Shown here in pieces: positions 1-5,798 of a DNA stretch of 5,798 nucleotides (its first letter is position 1; the number at the start of each line of letters is the position of its first letter). Position numbers and translations under genes: made by a program. Below the pieces are notes generated by a model. That model was not told where the DNA came from and did no database searches. It saw only the letters and a list, made by a program, of their open reading frames with translations. This DNA is from Reyranella sp. (GTDB taxonomy: Bacteria > Pseudomonadota > Alphaproteobacteria > Reyranellales > Reyranellaceae). The DNA lies in contig JADHLS010000392.1 in assembly GCA_016780605.1 (NCBI GenBank), forward strand, positions 1-5,798, read 5' to 3'.

Positions 1-11
1 GGGGGCCTACC

Positions 12-2843
12 GTGACTGATTGGCCGGGCGACCGCCCTCGCAGCGCCGCGAAGTACGGCGATTTCCCCTTTGCCCTGAGCGAAGGCCCGACCGAATCGCC
101 CTTCCTCACGTGGCTGCGCAACCATTCCAACTACATGGCGGTGGGCGGCTTCCTCGACTATCTGCGCATCGCCGCCGTGCTCGCCCGCGGCATCTTCATC
201 AATGCGCTGATCTTCAGCCCGCCGCTGCTGCTCGCGGCCATCGCGCTGAGCTTCCTCTATCCCTACATGCATGACCGCATCTTGCTGACGCCGCTGGTGC
301 TGGCGCTGGCGGTCGGCTGGGTGCTGCTGTTCCCGGTCGCGACCATGCTGAGCAAGATCGCGGGCTACAAGAAGAGCCTGGCGAGCGGCAGCGACAGCTC
401 GGTCGAATCGCGCGACCGCTACGAACGCAGCTTCGCGATCGCGCTTCTCCTGGTGCTGGGCGCGGCGGTGTTCGAGCTGCTGCCGCATCTCGTCGACTGG
501 TATCACCGGCTGATCGGCAAGCACCTGCCGTGGCGCGAGTACCTGGCGCTGGCCGCGACCGCCATCGCCTCGCTCAGCGCCGCGCCCAAGCTGCTGAGCG
601 TGCTGAGCGGCCGTTGGCAGATGGTGGCGGTGGCGGTGATCGCGGTGGGCAGCGTGATCGCGCCGCTGGCGCTGATCGTCGTGGTGGCCGAGTACCTGGT
701 CTTCCAGGGCAACGCCACGCCCGGCGGCGACCTGCTGACTGGCCTGTTCAACGGCATCGCCCATCTCGAGCACCTGCTGATCCTGCTGCTGGTGACGCCG
801 GCGGTCTTCATCGTCGGCATCCTGTTCGCCATGGCGACGGGCTACCGCAACGGCACCTTCTCGGCGCCGGAATACGGCCGCCTCTCGGGCCTGCTGGCCT
901 CCATCATCGGGCTGCACCTGCTGCTGGCCGCCGTCATCTACGGCATCTTCGCCGCCACCGCCGCGCTCGACATGGACAATTCGGACCTGCCGCTGAAGCT
1001 CTTCGTGCTCGCCGTCGCGGTCGAGCTCTGGCTGTTCGGCTGGCTGACGGTCGACATCAACCAGACCTCGGTGCACGCGCTCTACCGCGACCGGCTGGCC
1101 TCGGCCTTCCTGCTCGGCGTCAACGCGCGCGGCCAGGTCGATATCGAGGAGGACGTGCCGCTCGGCGAGCTCTGCTACCACGAGGCCGGCTCGACGGCGC
1201 CCTATCACCTGATCAACGTCGCGCTCAACCTGCAGGGCAGCGCCGATATCGGCCTGCGCGACCGCCACAGCGACTTCTTCATCTTCAGCAAGAAGTTCAT
1301 CGGCGGCGAGCGCACCGGCTATTGCCGCAGCGCCTCGATGGAGCAGGTCTTCCCGCAGGTGAACCTCGCCAGCGCCATGGCGATCTCGGCCGCCGCCGCC
1401 TCGCCCAACATGGGCCGCAGCACGTCGCCCGCCCTGGTCGCCTTCATGACCATGATCAACATGCGGCTTGGTGTCTGGGTGCCCCATCCCGGCCGCCTCG
1501 AGGAGGACCTGGCGCGCCACATCGACACTGGCGAACGCAAGGACGATCGCGCCGGGTTTACCTTCGCCGAGGTGTTCGTCGACGAGCTGCGCTCGGTGCG
1601 CAGCCGCTGGGAGCTGCTCGACGACAAGGGAGCCGGGCGCGGCCTCGCCGACACCACGCTGCCGACGACGGCGCATGGGCTGGCGGGCATTGCCTTCTCC
1701 GGCGGCGGCATCCGCTCGGCCACCTTCAATCTCGGCATCGCCCAGGCCTTCCACCAGGCCGGGCTGTTCCATCATTTCGACTACATGTCGACCGTGTCGG
1801 GCGGCGGCTATCTCGGCTCCAGCATCAGCACGCTGATGCGCTTCAGCACCCAGCCGGTGAGTGAGATCGAAGGCCGGGTGAGCGTCGAGGAGGGGACGAC
1901 CGTTGTGGTGACCGGCACCGATGGCGAGACCCGCCGCCATGTCTATACGGCGGGCGCCGAGCTGGTGGTGAAGGACGGCGATGAGGTGAAGCCGGGCACG
2001 CGCCTCATCCGTCGCCCCGGACCGCGCGTGCTGAGCGAGATCGGCGGAACGGTTCGCGTGCAGGAGCTCGACGGTGGGCGGCAGCTCGTGACGGTGTCCG
2101 CCCCGTCCGGCGAGCGTCGAGACTATCGCTACACGCGCTACGATGACGTCGCCGTCGAAGACGGCCAGTCGATCGCCGCGGGCGACCCCTTGGTGAAGCT
2201 GAAGAACACCTTCGCCGACCGCTTCCGCTGGCGCGTGCGGCCGCAGGCGCTGCTGCTCGAGATGGCGATGCGGCTGGACGAGAAGCATCGCTGGGTGAAC
2301 CTGAGCGACGGCGGGCACATCGAGAATCTGGCGACCATCGAGCTGCTGCGCCGGCGCTGCCGCATCATCGTCATCGGCGATGGCGAGTGCGATCCGCAGA
2401 TGTACTTCGCCGGCCTCGCGACCTTGCTGCGCACCGCCTACATCGATCTCGGAGTCCATATCGAGATGAACCTGGATGCGCTGCGGCTGAAGGCCGACAC
2501 CCACACCGGGGCGCACCTGGTGCTGGGCCGCATCGTCTATCCCGGGGAGAAGGAGACGGGCTGGCTGCTCTATCTCAAGGCGAGCTGCACCGGCGACGAG
2601 GACGAGGTGATCGGCCAGTACCGCCACAAGAGCCCGACCTTCCCGCACGAGACGACAGCCGACCAGTTCTTCAACGAGGGCCAGTTCGAAGCCTACCGCG
2701 CGCTCGGCCAGCATATCGGCGAGGCCGCCATCACAGCCCTCGGCGCCTCCGCGCGCCCCGTCCGCTACGCCGACCTGGCGACCGGCCTCGAAGCCCTGTG
2801 GCAGCGCACCCACGGCGAGCCGGTGGCGGCGACGGCGTCATGA
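12..2843 (+). CDS. Membrane-anchored patatin-like phospholipase, atypical domain order (5' end uncertain)
   Basis: Predicted serine acyl hydrolase with a Ser-Asp dyad, probably acting on membrane lipids; the substrate is unknown. About eight hydrophobic segments lie near residues 61-84, 91-113, 141-157, 177-198 (weak), 203-231, 253-274, 291-317 and 328-346. A soluble part follows, with YRDRLASAFL (358-367), HLIN (399-402), AMAISAAAASPNMG (455-468), the oxyanion motif GGGIR (564-568), nucleophile Ser596 in STVSGGGYLGS, two barrel-like repeats (616-731), and catalytic Asp766 in SDGGHIENL. The tail (RRRC..., FPHETTADQFF, EAYRALGQHI) matches the normal C-terminus of this family, so the 3' end looks intact. 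Remembered relatives start with the GGGIR/SGGG block and follow it with a 'LRNxSNYL' motif (here residues 35-42) and the helices; here the block comes after them. The GTG at 12 is only the first usable start: the frame is open to the window edge, so the protein may be longer. It ends 4 bases before a large inverted repeat. Family assignment is firm; exact role is unknown. Confidence 0.88.
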   Translation: MTDWPGDRPRSAAKYGDFPFALSEGPTESPFLTWLRNHSNYMAVGGFLDYLRIAAVLARGIFINALIFSPPLLLAAIALSFLYPYMHDRILLTPLVLALAVGWVLLFPVATMLSKIAGYKKSLASGSDSSVESRDRYERSFAIALLLVLGAAVFELLPHLVDWYHRLIGKHLPWREYLALAATAIASLSAAPKLLSVLSGRWQMVAVAVIAVGSVIAPLALIVVVAEYLVFQGNATPGGDLLTGLFNGIAHLEHLLILLLVTPAVFIVGILFAMATGYRNGTFSAPEYGRLSGLLASIIGLHLLLAAVIYGIFAATAALDMDNSDLPLKLFVLAVAVELWLFGWLTVDINQTSVHALYRDRLASAFLLGVNARGQVDIEEDVPLGELCYHEAGSTAPYHLINVALNLQGSADIGLRDRHSDFFIFSKKFIGGERTGYCRSASMEQVFPQVNLASAMAISAAAASPNMGRSTSPALVAFMTMINMRLGVWVPHPGRLEEDLARHIDTGERKDDRAGFTFAEVFVDELRSVRSRWELLDDKGAGRGLADTTLPTTAHGLAGIAFSGGGIRSATFNLGIAQAFHQAGLFHHFDYMSTVSGGGYLGSSISTLMRFSTQPVSEIEGRVSVEEGTTVVVTGTDGETRRHVYTAGAELVVKDGDEVKPGTRLIRRPGPRVLSEIGGTVRVQELDGGRQLVTVSAPSGERRDYRYTRYDDVAVEDGQSIAAGDPLVKLKNTFADRFRWRVRPQALLLEMAMRLDEKHRWVNLSDGGHIENLATIELLRRRCRIIVIGDGECDPQMYFAGLATLLRTAYIDLGVHIEMNLDALRLKADTHTGAHLVLGRIVYPGEKETGWLLYLKASCTGDEDEVIGQYRHKSPTFPHETTADQFFNEGQFEAYRALGQHIGEAAITALGASARPVRYADLATGLEALWQRTHGEPVAATAS
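1557..2225 (+). other. Displaced patatin N-terminal block (oxyanion hole and nucleophile) within the phospholipase
   Basis: Residues 516-738 of the phospholipase. The block begins FTFAEVFVDELRSVRSR, which resembles the opening residues of related proteins. It continues with GLAGIAFSGGGIRSATFNLG (oxyanion glycines 564-566) and FDYMSTVSGGGYLGS (Ser596), then the barrel-like repeats. Before it, the RLGVWVPHPG segment (485-494) is one that in relatives leads towards the SDGGH motif. After it, the text resumes with RPQALLLEMAMRLDE and WVNLSDGGH. This reads as an N-terminal segment transplanted into, or duplicated in, the space before the catalytic Asp. The order in relatives is from memory, so the permutation itself is an inference; the motif positions are directly visible. 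Confidence 0.6.
1857..2204 (+). repeat. Tandem protein repeat, RpoC-like sandwich-barrel hybrid motif (two units)
   Basis: Two units inside the phospholipase, residues 616-673 and 674-731. Each starts SEI-x-G-x-V (617-623 and 675-681), runs through a hydrophobic strand, a turn with G-E-R/T-R and an aromatic Tyr strand. Each ends in a V-x-DG-x4-G-x-x-L hairpin (V-K-DGDEVKPGTRL in unit 1, V-E-DGQSIAAGDPL in unit 2). The pattern resembles the repeats of bacterial RNA polymerase beta-prime, where SEI-x-G-x-V and V-x-x-GD-x-V-x-x-G-x-x-L recur. Biotinyl/lipoyl-type beta hairpins share the second half, but no modifiable lysine sits in the expected turn. The repeats are similar at protein level and diverged in DNA, so the duplication is old. 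Their role is unknown; a structural spacer or a protein-protein or nucleic-acid contact surface are options. Confidence 0.55.
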
Positions 2844-2846
2844 CCC

Positions 2847-2941
2847 GCTCATTGCCGGGAGCGCGGCACTCCAGTGCCGCTCATAGGGTGTCGCAGCAGT
2901 ATATGGTGCGCCACTGGAGTGGCGCGCTCCCGGCAATGAGC
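2847..2941. repeat. Large inverted repeat, REP/BIME-like or MITE-like element
   Basis: Left arm 2847-2880 and right arm 2908-2941 are reverse complements at 32 of 34 positions, around a 27-base spacer. The outer part carries CTCATTGCCGGGAGCGC on the left and its exact complement on the right. The inner part of each arm is a perfect palindrome of its own: gcggcact-cc-agtgccgc at 2863-2880 and gcgccact-gg-agtggcgc at 2908-2925. The RNA could fold either as one long hairpin or as a two-hairpin structure. It lies 4 bases after the phospholipase stop codon, the usual place for a REP-type element. It may stabilise or end that transcript, but there is no T-run for a standard intrinsic terminator. 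No transposase is present in the window. Confidence 0.8.
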
Positions 2942-3080
2942 CCGCGTGATGCGAAAGCAATCGTGTCAAGTGCGCGGAAAACCGGCCGATTTCGGCACGT
3001 CCGGCTTGCACTGCGGCTTGCAGTCCGCTCAGATACGCCGCCACCGAAATTCCGAAGATTCCTAGGGGAGACGCCTGCTA
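2942..3080 (+). promoter_or_regulatory. Leader region of the molybdenum hydroxylase operon
   Basis: This 139-base non-coding stretch between the inverted repeat and the FAD-subunit gene is less GC-rich than its surroundings and is the only sizeable gap before the operon, so a promoter is expected here. It holds a small inverted repeat gccga-tt-tcggc (2985-2996), a 9-base direct repeat (3002-3010 and 3014-3022), and a purine-rich ribosome binding site AGGGGAG (3064-3070) ten bases before the ATG. A TTGCAC at 3006-3011 could serve as a -35, but the matching -10 (TCAGAT, 17 bases on) is poor, so no promoter is assigned to exact bases. Confidence 0.4.
3002..3022. repeat. Short direct repeat cggcttgca (two copies, 12-base period)
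   Basis: The 9-mer cggcttgca occurs at 3002-3010 and again at 3014-3022, separated by ctg, giving a 12-base period. It lies 59 bases before the start of the FAD-subunit gene. Two short direct copies on about one helical turn would suit a regulator binding site, but a chance repeat in GC-rich DNA is also possible. The first copy overlaps the only reasonable -35-like hexamer. Confidence 0.35.
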
Positions 3081-3971
3081 ATGAGTGAAATCCAATATCA
3101 GTCTGCAAAAACCGTGAAGGACGCGGTGAAGTTCATGCAGGCCGCCAAGGGCAAGGGCTACATCCTGGCCGGAGGCACCGACCTCCTGGTGCAGATGAAG
3201 TCGGGCGCCCGCACCCCCGGGGTGATCGTCGATGTGAAGAAGATCCCCGAGATGGTGTCGATCGTCGAGAAGAACGGCAGCTTCACCATCGGTGCGGCGA
3301 CGCCGGCCGCCGTGCTGGGCGAGCACAAGAAGCTGCGCAAGACCTGGCCGGGCGTGATCGAGGCCGTGAACCTGATCGGCTCGACCCAGGTCCAGGGCCG
3401 CGCCTCCGCCGGCGGCAACCTGTGCAACGCCTCGCCGGCCGCCGACAGCGTGCCGGCCCTGGTCGCCGCGGGCTGCATCGTCAACGTCGCGGGGCCCAAC
3501 GGCAAGCGCAAGGTGCCGGTCGAGGAGTTCTGTGTCGGACCGGGCAAGACCTCGCTGAAGACCGGCGAGATCGTGGTCAGCCTGACGCTGCCCAAGCGGC
3601 CGAAGAACTCGTCCGACGCCTATCTGCGGCTCATCCCGCGCACCGAGATGGACATCGCCGTCGTCGGCGTCGGCGTCTCGCTCACCATGAAGGGCGACAC
3701 CGTGGCCGATGCGCGCGTCGGGCTCGGCGCCGTCGCTCCCACCGTGCTGCTGGTCAAGGACGCCGCCAAGGCGCTGATCGGCTCCAAGCTCGACGATGCG
3801 GCGCTCGACGCCGCGGCGGCCGCCTGCTCGGCGGCGTGCAAGCCGATCGACGACAAGCGCGGCACCATCAAGTACCGCACCAAGATCGCCGGCGTGCTGC
3901 TGAAGCGCACCGCCAAGATCGCGCACGATCGCATCAACGGCATCGAACATCGCGGGCACCGCCCGGTTTAA
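3081..3971 (+). CDS. FAD-binding (medium) subunit of a xanthine dehydrogenase/CO dehydrogenase-family molybdenum hydroxylase
   Basis: Cytoplasmic flavoprotein subunit that takes electrons from the [2Fe-2S] subunit and passes them to the final acceptor. At 296 residues it has the normal length for this family (CoxM/CutM-like). The first FAD motif is AGGTD at 30-34, near the N-terminus as in CoxM; TIGAATP follows at 69-75. The second FAD loop is SAGGNLCNASPAADS at 109-123. The C-terminal third is the compact domain typical of the CoxM C-terminus and ends with a YRTKIAGVLLKR-type segment. There is no signal peptide or membrane segment. The ATG at 3081 is supported by AGGGGAG ten bases upstream and by the conserved reading starting at once. 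It is the first gene of the operon, with 30 bases before the next. The symbol coxM is often used for such genes but would imply CO as substrate, which the large subunit does not support. Confidence 0.93.
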   Translation: MSEIQYQSAKTVKDAVKFMQAAKGKGYILAGGTDLLVQMKSGARTPGVIVDVKKIPEMVSIVEKNGSFTIGAATPAAVLGEHKKLRKTWPGVIEAVNLIGSTQVQGRASAGGNLCNASPAADSVPALVAAGCIVNVAGPNGKRKVPVEEFCVGPGKTSLKTGEIVVSLTLPKRPKNSSDAYLRLIPRTEMDIAVVGVGVSLTMKGDTVADARVGLGAVAPTVLLVKDAAKALIGSKLDDAALDAAAAACSAACKPIDDKRGTIKYRTKIAGVLLKRTAKIAHDRINGIEHRGHRPV

Positions 3972-4001
3972 TGGGCCCGCTCAAAGGGGAAATCGCTGAA
4001 C

Positions 4002-4481
4002 ATGGCCAAGATCCACGTCAACACCACCATCAACGGCGCGCCGACCGAGTTCCTGTGCGACGCCAACCAGACCCTGCTCGATGTCCTGCGCGACAATCTC
4101 GGGCTCACAGGCAGCAAGGAAGGCTGCGGCTCGGGTGACTGCGGCGCCTGCAGCGTCACCGTCAACGGCCGCCTGGTCTGCTCCTGCCTGGTGCTGGCAC
4201 CGGAAGCGCAGGGCATGAAGATCGAGACCATCGAAGGCATGGCCGAGGGCGACAAGCTGCATCCGCTGCAGAAGAAGTTCGTCGAGATGGCCGCCCTGCA
4301 GTGCGGCATCTGCACGCCGGGCTTCCTGGTCGCCTCCAAGGCCCTGCTCGAGAAGCATCCCAACCCGACGGAGGAAGAGGTCCGCTACTGGCTGGCGGGC
4401 AACCTCTGCCGCTGCACGGGCTACGACAAGATCGTCACCGCGGTCCTCGAGACGGCCGCTGAAATGAGGGAGTCCGCCTGA
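4002..4481 (+). CDS. [2Fe-2S] iron-sulphur (small) subunit of the molybdenum hydroxylase
   Basis: Electron-transfer subunit carrying two [2Fe-2S] clusters between the Mo site and FAD. At 159 residues the length is typical. The N-terminal plant-ferredoxin-like domain holds Cys42, Cys47, Cys50 and Cys62 (spacing C-x4-C-x2-C-x11-C, within EGCGSGDCGACSV). The C-terminal four-helix domain holds Cys101, Cys104, Cys136 and Cys138 (C-x2-C-x31-C-x-C, within QCGICTPG and NLCRCTGY). All eight ligands are present, so the subunit should be functional. Gln100, next to Cys101, is the residue that in this family contacts the molybdopterin cofactor. The ATG at 4002 follows an AAAGGGGA purine stretch (3983-3990). 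The stop codon TGA shares its last base with the ATG of the large subunit, so the two are probably translationally coupled. Confidence 0.96.
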   Translation: MAKIHVNTTINGAPTEFLCDANQTLLDVLRDNLGLTGSKEGCGSGDCGACSVTVNGRLVCSCLVLAPEAQGMKIETIEGMAEGDKLHPLQKKFVEMAALQCGICTPGFLVASKALLEKHPNPTEEEVRYWLAGNLCRCTGYDKIVTAVLETAAEMRESA

Positions 4482-5798
4482 TGAGCGAGCATCGCCCCAA
4501 TCTCGAAGGCAAGTACAAGTGGATCGGCACCCGTCCGGAGCGTCCGGACGGCGCCGACAAGGTCACCGGCCGCGCCCGCTTCGGCGCCGACTTCAACCTG
4601 CCGGGCCAGCTGATCGGCAAGGTGCTGCGCTCGCCGCACCCCCATGCCGAGATCAGGTCGATCGACACCTCGAAGGCGCTCGCGCTGAACGGCGTGAAGG
4701 CGGTGATCACCGCGACTGACTTTCCCGACCAGGCCAACCTCATCGTGCCGACCGGTGAGATGCAGGTGAACATGCGCGACATCACGCGCAACATCATGGC
4801 GCGCGAGAAGGCGCTCTATGAGGGCCATCCCGTCGCTGCTGTCGCCGCGGTGTCGGAAGCGATCGCCAAGCAGGCGCTGGATCTGATCAAGGTCGACTAC
4901 AAGGTCCTGCCGCACGTCATCGACGTTGCCGAGGCGATGAAGCCCAACGCGCCGGTCCTGCACGATCATCTCCTGACCGAGGGCGCCAACCCGCCCGCCT
5001 CCAAGCCGTCGAACATCGCCAAGCGCATCGAGTTCAAGAAGGGCGATGCCAAGGCGGGCTTCGAGCAGGCCGAGATCGTGATCGAGAAGGATTACACGAC
5101 GCAGGCCGTGCACCAGGGCTACATCGAGCCGCACGCCACCCTGGCGTCGGCCGCCGAGGATGGCCAGATCCAGGTCTGGTCGACCACTCAGGGCCACTTC
5201 CAGGTGCGCGGCTTCTGCGCCCGGCTGCTCGGCATCGAGACCTCGCAGATCCGCGTGACGCCGACCGAGATCGGCGGCGGCTTCGGCGGCAAGACCGTGG
5301 TCTATCTCGAGCCACTGGCCATGCGGCTGTCGCAGAAGGCGGGCAAGCCGGTGAAGATGACCATGTCGCGCGAGGACGTGTTCAAGGCCTCCGGCCCGGC
5401 GCCGGGCGGCAACGTCAAGGTCAAGATCGGCGCCAGGAAGGACGGCCGCATCGTCGCCGCCGAGTGCATCATCCAGATGCAGGCGGGCGCCTTCCCGGGC
5501 TCGCCGGTCGGACCGGCCTGCATGTGCAGCTTCGCCTGCTACGACATCGACAACGTCTACATCGAGGGCTTCGACGTCGTCAGCAACCGGCCCAAGGTCG
5601 CGGCCTATCGCGCGCCCGGCGCGCCGATCTCGGCGTGGGCCGTCGAGTCCACGCTCGACATGCTCGCCCTGAAGCTCGACATGGATCCGATCGACCTGCG
5701 CCTGAAGAACGCCGCCAAGGCCGGCACCAAAACGCCCTATGGCGTCACCTTCAACACCATCGGCATGGTCGAGACGCTGGAGGCGGTGAAGCACTCGG
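4481..5798 (+). CDS. Molybdopterin-binding (large) subunit of the molybdenum hydroxylase, truncated by window end
   Basis: Catalytic subunit binding the Mo-pterin cofactor; 439 codons are visible of roughly 780 usual, and no stop appears before the edge. The start ATG overlaps the previous stop (TGATG at 4479-4483) and has GAGGGAG at 4466-4472, eight bases upstream. The N-terminal hammerhead domain starts near DGADKVTGRARFGADF (23-38) and runs to about residue 130. The Mo-binding domain shows QGYIEPHA (212-219), EIGGGFGGKT (263-272, the conserved glycine loop near the cofactor) and AYRAPGAP (375-382), the active-site loop. In form I CO dehydrogenase the loop is AYxCSFR with a catalytic Cys; here Ala378 replaces that Cys. 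Form II enzymes usually read AYRGAGR, and this differs as well. The C-terminal Mo domain with the catalytic Glu lies outside the window. Substrate unknown: an aromatic, N-heterocyclic or aldehyde compound is plausible. Confidence 0.93.
   Translation, partial: MSEHRPNLEGKYKWIGTRPERPDGADKVTGRARFGADFNLPGQLIGKVLRSPHPHAEIRSIDTSKALALNGVKAVITATDFPDQANLIVPTGEMQVNMRDITRNIMAREKALYEGHPVAAVAAVSEAIAKQALDLIKVDYKVLPHVIDVAEAMKPNAPVLHDHLLTEGANPPASKPSNIAKRIEFKKGDAKAGFEQAEIVIEKDYTTQAVHQGYIEPHATLASAAEDGQIQVWSTTQGHFQVRGFCARLLGIETSQIRVTPTEIGGGFGGKTVVYLEPLAMRLSQKAGKPVKMTMSREDVFKASGPAPGGNVKVKIGARKDGRIVAAECIIQMQAGAFPGSPVGPACMCSFACYDIDNVYIEGFDVVSNRPKVAAYRAPGAPISAWAVESTLDMLALKLDMDPIDLRLKNAAKAGTKTPYGVTFNTIGMVETLEAVKHS

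Noticed and set aside
530..1864. Second plus-strand frame (444 codons) inside the phospholipase
   Set aside because: Its product is almost all Arg, Ala, Gly and Pro, as expected for an out-of-frame reading of GC-rich coding DNA.
1857..2204. Biotin or lipoyl attachment domain in the phospholipase
   Set aside because: The hairpin pattern is similar, but no lysine in an MKM- or DKA-like turn is present.
2847..2941. Standard rho-independent terminator
   Set aside because: The stem is strong, but no T-run follows it on either strand; termination is possible but not supported as the classical type.
2847..2941. Complete insertion sequence
   Set aside because: The span between the arms is only 27 bases, with no room for a transposase; no clear target-site duplication was seen at the edges.
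3006..3034. Sigma-70 type promoter TTGCAC with TCAGAT
   Set aside because: Spacing is 17 bases, but the -10 matches only three of six consensus bases; too weak to annotate as a precise site.
2387..3088. Plus-strand frame bridging the phospholipase end, the inverted repeat and the leader
   Set aside because: It overlaps the conserved C-terminus of the phospholipase in another frame and then crosses the inverted repeat; composition is that of a shadow frame.
3078..3959. Minus-strand open frame (293 codons) opposite the FAD subunit
   Set aside because: It exactly shadows a recognised gene; low-complexity composition and no recognisable domain.
4421..5794. Long minus-strand open frame (457 codons) opposite the large subunit
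   Set aside because: It lies antisense to a gene with clear conserved motifs; its translation is rich in Arg, Asp, Leu and His, typical of a GC-rich shadow frame, and has no family motif.

Overview
The window is very GC-rich, and the protein families point to an alphaproteobacterium (Rhizobiales/Rhodospirillales-like). That placement is inferred from the coding style and from remembered homologues, not computed. All genes read on the + strand. They form two units separated by a 237-base intergenic region.

Unit 1 (12-2843) is a long membrane-anchored patatin-like phospholipase. It has about eight membrane segments in its N-terminal third. All the expected patatin active-site elements are present: GGGIR, TVSGG and SDGGH. 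Their order looks wrong. In relatives as I remember them, the oxyanion/nucleophile block opens the protein and the membrane helices follow. Here the helices and the AMAIS...SPNMG core come first, and the GGGIR/SGGG block sits late, directly before the SDGGH segment. Between nucleophile and catalytic Asp lies a tandem pair of about 58-residue repeats. They resemble the sandwich-barrel hybrid repeats of the RNA polymerase beta-prime subunit. The reading frame is open at the left edge, so the true N-terminus may lie outside the window. This rearranged, repeat-bearing patatin protein is the most unusual object here.

The intergenic region (2844-3080) starts with a near-perfect 34-base inverted repeat (2847-2880 / 2908-2941). 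Each arm is itself a perfect short hairpin. The two arms differ only by a compensating G/C swap, which suggests a REP/BIME-like or MITE-like element held by selection on structure. About 140 bases of leader follow, carrying a 9-base direct repeat and the ribosome binding site of the next gene.

Unit 2 (3081 to the window end) is an operon for a cytoplasmic molybdenum hydroxylase of the xanthine oxidase / CO dehydrogenase superfamily, in medium-small-large order. It encodes a FAD subunit (3081-3971), a two-cluster [2Fe-2S] subunit (4002-4481) and a molybdopterin subunit (4481 onward, cut by the window edge). Electrons would pass from substrate at the Mo site through the two iron-sulphur clusters to FAD. 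The active-site loop of the large subunit reads AYRAPGAP, not the AYxCSFR of true form I CO dehydrogenase. The substrate is therefore unassigned and a 'CO dehydrogenase' label would be misleading.
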